From Opitutales bacterium (lineage in GTDB: Bacteria; Verrucomicrobiota; Verrucomicrobiia; Opitutales; UBA2995), in contig JAJDZZ010000029.1 of NCBI GenBank assembly GCA_022824405.1, positions 1 to 33,206 of the forward strand: a stretch of 33,206 bases of DNA, written 5' to 3'. Both the position numbers and the translations under genes were made by a program. This document shows positions 15,791 to 24,955 of this stretch, in pieces. A model generated the notes under the pieces. The model saw only the letters and a list, made by a program, of their open reading frames with translations. It made no database searches and was not told where the DNA came from. How positions within the stretch are numbered: the stretch's first letter is position 1; every line of letters begins with the position of its first letter.

Positions 15791-16816
15791 TTAATTTCCA
15801 TAATTGGGATTGTTTACCCAGATAACGTTGTTTTGGTCGGCGTTCATGGCTTTGCGTATGACAAATCCAAACCCCGGTAAAAAGACCTGCTCGGAGCCCA
15901 CGTCCGCCGCTCCGTCGTTTTTGTGCCAGGTTCCATCATAGGTGTATTTGTCCGCATTGGAAATCAGACGGTTCTGCTGCGGCACCGTTTGATCCCAGAC
16001 GTACAAGGCATCGCCGGACCCGAGGTTGGGTCCCAGGCCCGATTCGTCCAGCGTCATTTCAATGGGCCGTTGCAATCCCAGGATGTTATCCTGATCGGAG
16101 TTATCCAGAAATAGAAGGGGCAGGGCGATTTTCCCCATGATAACTTCCCCGGTAAAGGTAATGGTGGTGGCAGTGGCGGTGTTATGCCGGACAATGAAGA
16201 ACCCGTCGGGAACTATAGCGGTATTCCGGTAGTCTGCGTTGAAATCTCCCCCTACCATCTTCCATTCTCCGTTCAGGTAATAATAAATGGTGTCAGCGGC
16301 CAGGTTGACACCCACGGCGTTTGGATCCATAAACATGATCTCCGTATCGCGCATGACGTGGGAGGTGGCGGCATTCACTCCTTCCCCACCCGGAAAAAGT
16401 GTGCCCAGGGTCCAATACGGATGAATGGACAACCTGTCTCCCGCAGCTAGACCTGCCAAAGTCTCCGCAGTGATGTCCAGGGTCAGGGTATCGGCCGTAT
16501 TGCCGTCAATGGTTGCGAAATAACCTTCCAACTCTCCTGAACGCGCAAAGGCATAATAACCTTCCGCCCAGGCGCCTTCCGTCCATCCCGGTGAACCGGA
16601 AACCGTCACCTCGGCGCCACTGCGGGACGCGACTATCCCATTAAAGACGGCGGGCTGGATCAAGGGAAGGGAAACGAGGGTATCGGAATTGCCTGGGGCA
16701 GAAATCTGGATGACACCTACGGGGTTTGTGGTGGCTTCAATTCCATCTACCCGAATGGTCAAGGATACAATCCAAAAAAATGTGGAGGCGATAAGGGCGG
16801 GATTAAGGCGTTTCAT
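15791..16816 (-). CDS. TIGR02597-like secreted protein
   Basis: The start at 16816 gives 341 residues with a conventional signal peptide (MKRLNPALIASTFFWIVSL). The longer open frame to 16843 adds nine residues in front of it that do not look like a signal. The mature part is beta-rich, with landmarks NPVGVIQISAPGNSDTLVSL, SIHPYWTLGTLFPGG, YYYLNGEWKMVGGDFN, LPLLFLDNSDQDN and a final FLPGFGFVIRKA. This pattern fits the TIGR02597 family, known mainly from Verrucomicrobiota, with no assigned function. The recurrent statement-like motifs (display value, units, result) suggest a surface or matrix protein, but this is conjecture. It sits upstream of the fibronectin-domain protein on the same strand and may share its transcript. 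Confidence 0.75.
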   Translation of the reverse strand: MKRLNPALIASTFFWIVSLTIRVDGIEATTNPVGVIQISAPGNSDTLVSLPLIQPAVFNGIVASRSGAEVTVSGSPGWTEGAWAEGYYAFARSGELEGYFATIDGNTADTLTLDITAETLAGLAAGDRLSIHPYWTLGTLFPGGEGVNAATSHVMRDTEIMFMDPNAVGVNLAADTIYYYLNGEWKMVGGDFNADYRNTAIVPDGFFIVRHNTATATTITFTGEVIMGKIALPLLFLDNSDQDNILGLQRPIEMTLDESGLGPNLGSGDALYVWDQTVPQQNRLISNADKYTYDGTWHKNDGAADVGSEQVFLPGFGFVIRKAMNADQNNVIWVNNPNYGN

Positions 16817-16954
16817 GATGAAATATATTCGGGGAAAGGGCATGCTATAGACCGATTGCGTTCAAGATGTTCATTTCCATTTTGAGGATCCGGAAACAAA
16901 TATAGGACTCATTTAAGGTGAAGTAAATTCCTATTTGAAGGAAAGAATTCCCCA

Positions 16955-16963
16955 ATTATAGCA
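16955..16963 (-). promoter_or_regulatory. Extended -10 promoter element
   Basis: On the minus strand the sequence TGCTATAAT is a perfect extended -10 box. No convincing -35 box precedes it. It lies about 140 nt upstream of the TIGR02597-like gene and just downstream of the cimA stop, so it could start transcription of the two secreted-protein genes. Confidence 0.45.
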
Positions 16964-16990
16964 GAAATAGGGCAATTTCGGGGCCTGTTT

Positions 16991-18601
16991 TCAAGAATTC
17001 TTCCGTTGTTTTGCCTCCTTTCCACGTTCGTCTTTCAGTAATTTATATTCCAGGGAATCCAAGAGGGCTTCCAGGCTGGCCGCAATAATATTGTCACTGG
17101 CTCCCACCGTCCCCCAGATGCTCTCCCCATCGGTGGATTGGATAAAGACCCGGGTCATGGCATCCACCCCTTTAACGGATTCGAGAATACGGACTTTGAA
17201 ATCCTGTAGTTCCACCTGTTCCAGGGCGGGATAATCGTTCCTCAAACCGGAACTGATGGCCTTGTAGAGCGCGCTTACCGGGCCGGTGGACTCGGCTACA
17301 CAGTGGTGCAGATTGCCGGCGACTTCTATTTTTACAGTGGCCTCAGCCACCAGGTCGGCGTTAGCGTCGGGCCTACCCTCGATCACGCGGTAGCCCTGCA
17401 GGTTGAAAAAGGGCAAGTGGTGATTCAAAAATTTTGACAGGAGCAGTTCGAAAGAGGCATCGGCGGCTTCGTATTGGTAACCGCTGTGTTCCAAGCGTTT
17501 CAACTTTTCCAGAAAGGTAATGATTTCCGGAGATTTATTGTCGACCTCCATGCCCATTTCCTTGGCCTTCATCATGAGGCTGCTTCGCCCCGACATATCG
17601 GAAATCAGGATCCTTTGCCGGTTGCCGACCAATTCCGGCTGAATGTGTTCGTAGCTCCGGGCCACCTTCAGGGCCGCATTGGCGTGAACGCCCCCTTTGT
17701 GGGCAAAGGAGGAAGCGCCGATAAAGGGCGCCCGGGTATCGGAGCGCACGTTGGCCAGGTCGTCGATGTAAAGTGAGAATTCCCGGAGCCCGGCCAGGTT
17801 TCGGCGACAATGGAGGCGGCGGTCCATTTTCAGAACCAGGTTCGGAATGATGGTGGTAAGGTTGGCGTTTCCATTCCTCTCTCCATAGCCGTTCATCGTG
17901 CCCTGCACCATGGTGGCGCCCGCTTCAACGCCGGCCAGGCTCACGGCAACACCCACCCCGGCGTCGTTGTGACAATGCACCCCTATGGGAACAGCGGGGA
18001 ATTTTTCGACGACTGTTCGGGTGATCGTTTCCACTTCGGAAACGAGTTTACCTCCATTGGTATCGCACAATACGACAAAATCAGCTCCACCCTCGATCGC
18101 GGCGGCCAAGGTCTCCATGGCATATCCCTCATCTTCCAGGTATCCATCGTAAAAATGCTCGGCATCGTAAATGACCTCCTGACAGGACGCTTTCAGGTAT
18201 CGGACCGAATCCTCGATCATGGCCAGGTTCTCTTCGCAGGTGGTCCGCAAAACCTCCCTCACGTGCAAGGTCCAGGTCTTGCCGAAAATGGTCACCACGT
18301 CCGTCTTCGCCTCCAGCAAGAGCTTGATTTGCGGGTCGTCCTCCACGGTGAGGTTGGCCCGGCGGGTCGATCCGAAGGCGGCCACCTTGGCATGATTCAA
18401 GGAAATGGATTTAACCGCTTCAAAGAAAGCCATATCCCGGGGATTGGAACCGGGCCATCCACCCTCGATATAATCGATTTTGAAATTATCCAGCTTCTGG
18501 GTTATGAGGATCTTGTCGGTGGCGGAAAACGATATCCCCTCACCTTGGGTGCCGTCCCTCAGGGTGGTATCGTAAATGAGAATGGGGTTCTCCTGTTTCA
18601 T
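16991..18601 (-). CDS. cimA: (R)-citramalate synthase
   Basis: It condenses acetyl-CoA and pyruvate to citramalate, the first step of the threonine-independent isoleucine route. The 536-residue protein starts with the DRE-TIM barrel signature IYDTTLRDGTQGEGISFS and carries the metal-binding HCHNDAGVGVA. The C-terminal third, from about residue 390, is a LeuA-type allosteric dimer domain (VIEGRPDANADLVAEATVKI) that would sense an end product. This architecture is the TIGR00977 type, which also includes proteins once labelled homocitrate or isopropylmalate synthase-like, so the acyl substrate is inferred. It is the last gene of the minus-strand operon, 4 nt after thrC, and its placement beside the threonine genes supports a role in isoleucine supply. 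Confidence 0.9.
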   Translation of the reverse strand: MKQENPILIYDTTLRDGTQGEGISFSATDKILITQKLDNFKIDYIEGGWPGSNPRDMAFFEAVKSISLNHAKVAAFGSTRRANLTVEDDPQIKLLLEAKTDVVTIFGKTWTLHVREVLRTTCEENLAMIEDSVRYLKASCQEVIYDAEHFYDGYLEDEGYAMETLAAAIEGGADFVVLCDTNGGKLVSEVETITRTVVEKFPAVPIGVHCHNDAGVGVAVSLAGVEAGATMVQGTMNGYGERNGNANLTTIIPNLVLKMDRRLHCRRNLAGLREFSLYIDDLANVRSDTRAPFIGASSFAHKGGVHANAALKVARSYEHIQPELVGNRQRILISDMSGRSSLMMKAKEMGMEVDNKSPEIITFLEKLKRLEHSGYQYEAADASFELLLSKFLNHHLPFFNLQGYRVIEGRPDANADLVAEATVKIEVAGNLHHCVAESTGPVSALYKAISSGLRNDYPALEQVELQDFKVRILESVKGVDAMTRVFIQSTDGESIWGTVGASDNIIAASLEALLDSLEYKLLKDERGKEAKQRKNS

Positions 18602-18605
18602 CGGG

Positions 18606-19961
18606 TTATACGTGCTCTCGGATAAAAGTTTTGATGGCGTCGGCCTGGGCCGGAACCTCGTATTTGGTTTCCGGTTTCGACTTCAAGGCTTCCAATGAAG
18701 GATGAATGGGCTCACTGCCCGTACATTCGGTAAGGGTATCCGGAAATTTTGCCGGATGCGCGGTCGAGAGAATCAGTTGAGGATGATTGCCGTCCATTTG
18801 AGTAAAGCCGCAGGCGGTGTGAGGATCGATCACGTAACCATACCTTTCGAAGACCTCGCAAATGATTTTTCTTATTTCATGGTTGTCGGTTCTGCTGGAG
18901 CTGAGGGTATCGGTATCGAAACCATCGAAGAAGTAGACGCCCGACTCCCGGATGGAGGACATGACAGACCGGACCTCACCTGTGTTTCCACCGAGGAAAT
19001 AGAAGAGAAATCGTTCGAAATTAGAGGCCACCTGGATGTCCATGGAAGGAGCCAAACTGGCTTTTACCGTGTGGGCCCGGTAGACGCCGGTGGAAAACAA
19101 CCGGTGCAAAATATCGTTCCGGTTGGTCGCCACCCGAAATGATTTTATGGGAAGTCCAGCCTTTTGCGCCATCCAACCGGAAAGGACGTTGCCGAAATTC
19201 CCGGTTGGCACTACGTACTGAGCGAGGTTTCTCACCCTCCCGGGCAATTGCCAGTAACTGAATATGTAATATACGCATTGTGCCAGGAGACGGGCCAGGT
19301 TGATTGAATTCACCGCCGACAAATTGACTTCGCGTTTGAAATCCCGATCGCTCAAGGTTTCCTTCAAAGCGAGTTGGGCGTCGTCGAAATTCCCCTCGAT
19401 CGCCAGTGGGAAAACATTGTCTGCGCCGGTGCAGGTCATCTGCCGCTCCTGCAAGGGAGCAATCTTCCCATTGGGATAGAGGATGAAGATATTCACTCCT
19501 TCCTTTCCCACCAAGCCGTGGATGGCGGCTGCTCCCGTATCGCCCGAGGTCGCCACCAGGACATTCAAGGGCCGACCGGTCCTCTCAATCTGATAGGCGT
19601 AGAGATTACCCAGTAATTGCAAAGCGAAATCCTTGAAGGCCAGGGTCGGGCCGTGGAACAATTCCAAGACCCACAAATTTTCGTCCAATTGCCGGACTGG
19701 AGCACGAACCTCGACGGCGAAATCCCGATAGGATTTATCGACCAATTCGGCCAGAACCTCGCGCTCCACGTCGGTGGCAAAATGCTTGAGGAAGGACAGG
19801 CAGGTTTCTTCGTAGGACAAGCCCTCCCACCCCTTTATTTCCTCACCCAAATCGGGCAATGACTCCGGAAGGTAGAGGCCCCCGTCAGGGGCCAGCCCTA
19901 TGGCTACCGCCTCGCTAAAGGAGACCGGGTCCGTTTGTCCCCGGGTGCTGATATACTTCAT
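18606..19961 (-). CDS. thrC: Threonine synthase
   Basis: This PLP enzyme converts O-phosphohomoserine to threonine. The N-terminus (MKYISTRGQ, SFSEAVAIGLAPDGGLYLPE) is typical of the longer bacterial and fungal-type threonine synthases. The PLP lysine is Lys110 in HGPTLAFKDFALQLLGN, followed by the phosphate-binding ATSGDTGAAAIHG and later PTGNFGNVLSGW. At 451 residues it is full length. Its ATG overlaps the lysC stop by 4 nt (ATGA), a classic sign of translational coupling, and cimA starts 4 nt after its stop. Together with lysC and hom it gives the aspartate-to-threonine branch except for aspartate-semialdehyde dehydrogenase and homoserine kinase, which are not in the window. Confidence 0.95.
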   Translation of the reverse strand: MKYISTRGQTDPVSFSEAVAIGLAPDGGLYLPESLPDLGEEIKGWEGLSYEETCLSFLKHFATDVEREVLAELVDKSYRDFAVEVRAPVRQLDENLWVLELFHGPTLAFKDFALQLLGNLYAYQIERTGRPLNVLVATSGDTGAAAIHGLVGKEGVNIFILYPNGKIAPLQERQMTCTGADNVFPLAIEGNFDDAQLALKETLSDRDFKREVNLSAVNSINLARLLAQCVYYIFSYWQLPGRVRNLAQYVVPTGNFGNVLSGWMAQKAGLPIKSFRVATNRNDILHRLFSTGVYRAHTVKASLAPSMDIQVASNFERFLFYFLGGNTGEVRSVMSSIRESGVYFFDGFDTDTLSSSRTDNHEIRKIICEVFERYGYVIDPHTACGFTQMDGNHPQLILSTAHPAKFPDTLTECTGSEPIHPSLEALKSKPETKYEVPAQADAIKTFIREHV

Positions 19962-21178
19962 GGGCCAAGGGCTTCCAGACCGAAGGCCTTATGGGCCAAC
20001 TGGGCGGAATGATCCGCCTTATCCAAATCGATCGCCACCGAGATCTTTATCTCCGAGGTGCTAACCAATTGTATATTGACACCGGTCGCGGCCAGGGTTT
20101 TGAACAGGGTGGCGGCCACGCCGGAATGGCTCCGCATGCCGATGCCGACCACGGACAATTTGGCGATGTCGGTGGAGCGGGTCAGCCGACCCCCGATTTC
20201 ACTGTAAACGCGGTTCACCACACCCTCCGCCTTGCGGACGTCATCTTTGGGAATGGTGAAGGTCATATTGGCTTTTCCCTCCCGTCCTATATTCTGCACG
20301 ATCATATCGACCAGTATATTGGCCTCGGCCAGGGCCGAAAACAGCGTGGCGGCCGTCCCCGGTTCATCGGGCAAATCACTGACCACCATCAGGGTTTGAC
20401 TCTTGTCGAGCGCCACTCCGCGCACCAACACATCTTCCATGGAAGCAACTCCTTCTTTCACAATCGTCCCGGGTTTCTGGTTAAAACTGGATCGAACTTC
20501 GAACATGACTCCAAATTTTTTGGCAAATTCCACCGCTCGAGCCTGCATCACCTTGCTGCCCATGCTGGCCAATTCGAGCATTTCATCGTAACTGATCTCA
20601 TCCAACTTGACGGCGTCGACCACAATGCGCGGGTCCGCCGTAAAAACGCCTTCCACGTCGGTAAAGATCTGACAGTAATCCGCCTTCAGACCGGCTGCCA
20701 GCGCCACCGCGCTCAAATCCGATCCGCCGCGGCCCAAAGTAGAAATCTGCCCATCCGGATTCACCCCTTGAAATCCGGCCACGATCACCACCTTGCCCCC
20801 ATCCAGCAATTGGAGGATATCCCCTCCTTCGATCCGCTTGATTCGAGCCTTGGTGTGAGCCCGGTCGGTGATGACTCCTGCCTGGGCTCCGGTTCTGGAT
20901 TCGGCCGGAACTCCCAGGGCATGGAGGGCCATGGCCATTAAAGCTATGGTTTCCTGTTCCCCCACCGCCAGCAGCATGTCCATCTCTCGCTCGTCCGGTT
21001 CCGGGTTCAGGCTCTTGGCCCGGGAAATCAGATCGTTGGTGACACCCGAACGAGCCGATACCACGACCACGACTTCGTTGTCCTCTTCGTAGGTGGACTT
21101 TATCCGTTGGGCCACCTTGCGGATCCGCTCTACCGTGCCGACCGATGTTCCGCCGTATTTCTGTACAATGCGCGCCAT
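19958..21178 (-). CDS. lysC: Aspartate kinase
   Basis: It phosphorylates aspartate, the committed step toward lysine, methionine and threonine. The N-terminal kinase fold begins with the hallmark VQKYGGTSVGTVERI and includes VVVVSARSGVTNDLI and TLGRGGSDLSAVALAAGLKA. Two ACT domains at the C-terminus (VSDLPDEPGTAATLFSALAE and VVGIGMRSHSGVAATLFKTL) would bind feedback effectors, usually lysine or threonine. At 406 residues it is the monofunctional type, not fused to homoserine dehydrogenase, which is encoded separately 4 nt upstream. Its stop overlaps the thrC start. Confidence 0.95.
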   Translation of the reverse strand: MARIVQKYGGTSVGTVERIRKVAQRIKSTYEEDNEVVVVVSARSGVTNDLISRAKSLNPEPDEREMDMLLAVGEQETIALMAMALHALGVPAESRTGAQAGVITDRAHTKARIKRIEGGDILQLLDGGKVVIVAGFQGVNPDGQISTLGRGGSDLSAVALAAGLKADYCQIFTDVEGVFTADPRIVVDAVKLDEISYDEMLELASMGSKVMQARAVEFAKKFGVMFEVRSSFNQKPGTIVKEGVASMEDVLVRGVALDKSQTLMVVSDLPDEPGTAATLFSALAEANILVDMIVQNIGREGKANMTFTIPKDDVRKAEGVVNRVYSEIGGRLTRSTDIAKLSVVGIGMRSHSGVAATLFKTLAATGVNIQLVSTSEIKISVAIDLDKADHSAQLAHKAFGLEALGP

Positions 21179-21182
21179 GAAT

Positions 21183-22535
21183 TTAGTTGGGAATGGATGC
21201 TATCCTGAGAACAAAGGGCTTGCTCAGGACAATCTCAAGACCGGAAAGCGCCTGTTTCGCCTTGGAAAAGGAAGACTCCGAACAAAGATGGGTTGTCAGC
21301 GTGATGACGGCAGAAGCGGTTTGGGAAGGGCGCCCCCCCCTATCCGCTTCAAGTTGTTGGACGACTCGGGCGATGCTGATGTTATCCCGCGCCATCAGGG
21401 AAGTAATAGTTGCCAGCACACCGGGTTCATCCCGGACCGTCATCCGAAGATAGAAGGCCGATTTGACCTCCTCCCGTTTGGCCACGGTGAGATGGGGAAG
21501 TCCCGGGAGCAAGGGATCGTTTTTGTCATCGGGCAAATAGTGCATTTCCGCCCCTCGCAGGGAAAATACGGCATCGGCGATATCCCCGATGACGGCGCTC
21601 GCGGTGGCATCCTGACCGGCGCCCCGCCCGATCAACACCGTTGTTCCGACTACGTCGCCGCTGACGCACACCGCATTGTAAACCCCGTCGACGCGGGCAA
21701 GGATATGCTCCTTCGGCACCAGGGCGGGATAAACCCCCACAAACACTGAATTTCGCTCAAAATCGCTCACCACCGAGGCCAGATGCTTGATCCTATACCC
21801 CATGGTATCGGCGGCGCGCATGTCATCCGAGGTAACTTCGCGGATGCCGTCGATCAACATTTCATGCATGGGTATCCATTTCCCATGGGCCAGAAAAGTC
21901 AGTATTCCCGCTTTGTGCGCGGCGTCGATTCCGTCCACGTCCAGGGTTTCATCCGCTTCCGCATAACCGAGTTCCTTGGCCTCGGCCAATACCGTCTCAA
22001 ACCGTTTTCCCTCATTCTGCATGCGGGTGAGGATATAGTTGCAGGTGCCATTCAATATTCCGTGAATGGTGGGAAACCGGTTGGCCACCAACCCTTCCCG
22101 GATAGATTTGATAATGGGAATCCCCCCGGCCACGCTGGCCTCGAAAAAAATATGCCCTTCGCTCCTGCGAGCCGCGTCGAGAACGTCATTTCCATACTCA
22201 CAAAGCAGCGCCTTGTTGGCCGTTACCACCATCTTTCCGTTGCCCAGGGCTCGGATGGTCAGTTCCCGGGCCAATTCCGTTCCCCCGATCAGCTCGCATA
22301 CGATTTGCACGCGGGGATCGTTAACCACCTCCCAGGGGTCCTCCGTAAGCAATTCCCGGTCTACCCGCACTTGTCTTTTCATGCGGCTATCGCGCACGGC
22401 AATTCGGGTTACCTTGAGCCGGACTCCCAACCGCCTTTCCAAAACCTTCCGGTTTCGGTTCAAATGCTTGAGCACCCCCTGCCCAACGACACCCAAACCG
22501 AGTATCCCCAAATTTACTACCGGCCGATTTTCCAT
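21183..22535 (-). CDS. hom: Homoserine dehydrogenase
   Basis: It reduces aspartate semialdehyde to homoserine with NAD(P)H. The Rossmann motif is LGILGLGVVGQGVLKHL at the N-terminus. The catalytic region has GNGKMVVTANKALLCEYG and FEASVAGGIPIIKSIREGL, followed by LNGTCNYILTRM and the conserved ADETLDVDGIDAAHKAGIL. A C-terminal ACT domain (YLRMTVRDEPGVLATITSLM) allows feedback control, typically by threonine. The length of 450 residues is normal. GGGG about 5 nt before the ATG can serve as ribosome binding site. It lies 2 nt after plsY and 4 nt before lysC in the operon. Confidence 0.95.
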   Translation of the reverse strand: MENRPVVNLGILGLGVVGQGVLKHLNRNRKVLERRLGVRLKVTRIAVRDSRMKRQVRVDRELLTEDPWEVVNDPRVQIVCELIGGTELARELTIRALGNGKMVVTANKALLCEYGNDVLDAARRSEGHIFFEASVAGGIPIIKSIREGLVANRFPTIHGILNGTCNYILTRMQNEGKRFETVLAEAKELGYAEADETLDVDGIDAAHKAGILTFLAHGKWIPMHEMLIDGIREVTSDDMRAADTMGYRIKHLASVVSDFERNSVFVGVYPALVPKEHILARVDGVYNAVCVSGDVVGTTVLIGRGAGQDATASAVIGDIADAVFSLRGAEMHYLPDDKNDPLLPGLPHLTVAKREEVKSAFYLRMTVRDEPGVLATITSLMARDNISIARVVQQLEADRGGRPSQTASAVITLTTHLCSESSFSKAKQALSGLEIVLSKPFVLRIASIPN

Positions 22536-22537
22536 GT

Positions 22538-23167
22538 TTACCCCGGAGGAGGTCCGTCTTTGAAAAAACGGTTTTCCTTTCTGTTAATCAGCCGGACGAT
22601 ATTGGATTTGTGACGCACGATGATCAGGGCGGCTATCAGCAGGCAAAACCCGAATACCCAATGCGACGCCCCAAGGAAATAACTGGAAACGGGTAGGCTG
22701 AGGCCAAACAGGAGGGAGGCAAGGGAAACATAACGAAGCGAAAAAAAGGTGACCAACCACACCGCAATCCCTATTAACACCACCACCGGGGTAAGCACGA
22801 TCAGTCCGCCCATGGTCACGGCCACACCCTTACCTCCTCGAAATCGTAGAAAAACGGAATAACTGTGTCCCAGGATGGCCGCCAAAAGAGCCAGGATGGC
22901 CAGAATCTCACTGTACTCGGAGGAAGCCAGAAGGTGGGGAAGCAACACCGCGGCGGAACCCTTGAGAAAATCCAATACGAAAACCGTATTTCCGGCCGCC
23001 TTTCCCAGAACCCGCTTTACGTTGGTCGCGCCCGGATTACGGCTGCCTTCCCTGAAGATGTCGACCCCATGCCTTCGGGCGATCAAGGTGGCAAAGGAAA
23101 GGGACCCCAACAGGTATCCCGCCCCGCAAAACAATACTATCTGCCAAAGGATATTCATTGCTTCCAT
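22538..23167 (-). CDS. plsY: Glycerol-3-phosphate acyltransferase PlsY
   Basis: This integral-membrane enzyme transfers an acyl group from acyl-phosphate to glycerol-3-phosphate, starting phospholipid synthesis. The 209-residue protein is highly hydrophobic, with five or more membrane segments, and shows the three family motifs: GYLLGSLSFATL, EGSRNPGATNVKRVLG and RFRGGKGVAVTMGG. It starts at ATG 23167, or three codons later at 23158. It lies 3 nt after serA and 2 nt before hom, an unexpected lipid gene embedded in an amino-acid operon. It needs PlsX-made acyl-phosphate, not encoded in this window. Confidence 0.95.
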   Translation of the reverse strand: MEAMNILWQIVLFCGAGYLLGSLSFATLIARRHGVDIFREGSRNPGATNVKRVLGKAAGNTVFVLDFLKGSAAVLLPHLLASSEYSEILAILALLAAILGHSYSVFLRFRGGKGVAVTMGGLIVLTPVVVLIGIAVWLVTFFSLRYVSLASLLFGLSLPVSSYFLGASHWVFGFCLLIAALIIVRHKSNIVRLINRKENRFFKDGPPPG

Positions 23168-23170
23168 CGC

Positions 23171-24760
23171 TTATAATGCCACCACTAAAGCGGATTCGAT
23201 CGCGTCGCTCGAAAGGATGCGCTGAAAAGCCTCATCGCTGGGACGGCTGTCCAGGTTGACCACGTTCAAGGCCAAGCCGCCGAGGCGATTCCTGCTCAGG
23301 GACATGGCCGCTATATTGACGCCGTCCTGGCCCAGGACCGTTCCGATTGCGCCGACAATACCGGGAACGTCGCGGTTCTCGACCAGCAACATGATACCCT
23401 CGGGCGGAGCTTCCACGTAGCGTCCGTTGATGGCGACGATTCGGGGCAGCATGGCTTTGCCGATCACGGTGCCTTCCACCGAGTAACGCCTTCCATCCCC
23501 GGTCTCCGCCTCCAGCAAAATCAAATCATAGTAATCCCGGGCTTCGTTGGATTTGACCACTTCGTTTTCCACGCCGAGTTGCTGCAAGAGAATGGGTGCA
23601 TTTACCGAGTTTGCATTTTCGCCGCTGATGTTCTTCAAGTAACCTTTCAATATATTGCGGGTCAACGGATTGGCATCCAAAGCCACAATCCTGCCAAAAT
23701 AGGTAATGCGCAGCTTCTTTACCTGGTCGGGAGCAATTTGTTGAAGGAAATTCCCCAGGGTTTCCCCCAGGTGAAAGTAAGGCCCGAGAGCCTGCAGGGT
23801 CTTGCGGTCCACCGAGGGCATGTTAAGGGCATTGCGAAAGACCCCTCCCCTCAATGCCTCGGCCAGGCTATGGGCAATTTCCTGGCCTACACTCTCCTGT
23901 GCTTCCTGCGTCGAGGCGCCCAGGTGGGGGGTCAAAACCAAATTTTGCATCCCGCGCAACTCACTGTTTCCGGGGAGAGGCTCCTTTTCGTAAACATCCA
24001 GCCCGGCGTAAGCGACCTTTCCCGACCGGATAGCCTCCACCAAATCCTCCTGGTTGATGATTCCACCCCGGGCACAATTGAATATGCGCACTCCTTGCCT
24101 CATCCTGGCGATGGCAGCCTTGTCGATCAGGTTGCGGGTGCCTTCGGTCAAAGGCATGTGCACCGTGATAAAATCGGCTTCGGCAAAAACCGCGTCCAGG
24201 TCCAACAGTTCCACCCCCATCTCCTCGGCCCGGGCCGGAGCAAGGTATGGGTCGTGGGCCAGAACCCGCATGCCAAAAGCCTGGGCCCGGGAAGCAATTT
24301 CGCTTCCGATTCGCCCCAATCCCAAAATTCCCAGGGTCTTGTGAAACACCTCCACCCCACCGAACAGCTTGCGGTCCCATTTTCCCGCCTTCATGGAGGC
24401 ATCGGCCTGGGCTATCTGTCGCGCCCCGCAAAGGATGTGGGTAAAGGTCAATTCCGCCGTGGCAACCGTGTTGCCCCCGGGGGCATTCATGACCACCACT
24501 CCCTTTTGCGAAGCGGCTTGTATATCGATGTTGTCGACACCGACCCCGGCCCGCCCCACCACTTTCAAATTGGGGGCGGCCTCGATCACTTCGGCTGTGA
24601 TCCGGGTCTCACTGCGCACGATAATGGCGGAAGCCTCCCGTGCCAGTTGCAATACCTCTTCCGGAGAAGACCCATAGGCCTCCACCACCTCAAAATCATC
24701 CTGCCTTTGCAGATACTCCACCCCGCTGGCGGCTATTCTGTCTGCGACTACGATTCTCAT
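23171..24760 (-). CDS. serA: D-3-phosphoglycerate dehydrogenase
   Basis: It oxidises 3-phosphoglycerate to 3-phosphohydroxypyruvate, the first step of serine synthesis. The start at 24760 (MRIVVADRIAASGVEYL) gives 529 residues, the usual length of the long SerA form; the open frame to 24865 adds an unlikely N-terminal tail. The NAD-binding motif is GILGLGRIGSEIA, with NAPGGNTVATAEL before it and the catalytic histidine in LVLTPHLGASTQEA. The C-terminal part contains the allosteric substrate-binding region and an ACT domain (LLVENRDVPGIVGAIGTVLG) that usually binds serine. It is the first gene of the six-gene operon. Confidence 0.95.
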   Translation of the reverse strand: MRIVVADRIAASGVEYLQRQDDFEVVEAYGSSPEEVLQLAREASAIIVRSETRITAEVIEAAPNLKVVGRAGVGVDNIDIQAASQKGVVVMNAPGGNTVATAELTFTHILCGARQIAQADASMKAGKWDRKLFGGVEVFHKTLGILGLGRIGSEIASRAQAFGMRVLAHDPYLAPARAEEMGVELLDLDAVFAEADFITVHMPLTEGTRNLIDKAAIARMRQGVRIFNCARGGIINQEDLVEAIRSGKVAYAGLDVYEKEPLPGNSELRGMQNLVLTPHLGASTQEAQESVGQEIAHSLAEALRGGVFRNALNMPSVDRKTLQALGPYFHLGETLGNFLQQIAPDQVKKLRITYFGRIVALDANPLTRNILKGYLKNISGENANSVNAPILLQQLGVENEVVKSNEARDYYDLILLEAETGDGRRYSVEGTVIGKAMLPRIVAINGRYVEAPPEGIMLLVENRDVPGIVGAIGTVLGQDGVNIAAMSLSRNRLGGLALNVVNLDSRPSDEAFQRILSSDAIESALVVAL

Positions 24761-24785
24761 TCGCGATAGGTCGGAAAAACGGTTG

Positions 24786-24814
24786 AATACACTGGCCCCC
24801 TTTTCCAATTGCAA
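24786..24814 (-). promoter_or_regulatory. Weak candidate promoter for the serA operon
   Basis: On the minus strand, TTGCAA (24809-24814) and TGTATT (24786-24791) are 17 nt apart, upstream of the serA ATG at 24760. Each box matches the consensus at four of six positions. The position is right, but another start site further upstream in the 195-nt gap is possible. Confidence 0.3.
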
Positions 24815-24906
24815 CGATGAAATGGAACGGAGCCAAGAGGGAAAGGAAGAAGGATGAAGGCTCAAGGTGCGCCAATTAATCGTGATCGATGGAAAGGGGA
24901 TAAATT

Positions 24907-24940
24907 AACCACAGAGCACACAGAGAGGGAAGTGGAAGGC
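24907..24940. repeat. Dispersed repeat beginning ACCACAGAG
   Basis: The sequence ACCACAGAGCACACAGAGAG with its flank resembles ACCACAGAGGACACAGAGTG at 33026-33045. Such ACCACAGAGGACACAGAG units are widespread intergenic repeats in many bacteria. It sits between the serA promoter region and the hisS stop. Confidence 0.5.
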
Positions 24941-24955
24941 GCCTTTTGTGGTAAT

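Noticed and set aside
23579..24769. 396-residue open frame antisense to serA
   Set aside because: Long antisense frames are expected in GC-rich coding DNA; the translation shows no domain and serA is fully conserved.
24761..24865. N-terminal extension of serA
   Set aside because: MRIVVADRI at 24760 fits the family start; the extension is unlike SerA and covers the probable promoter.
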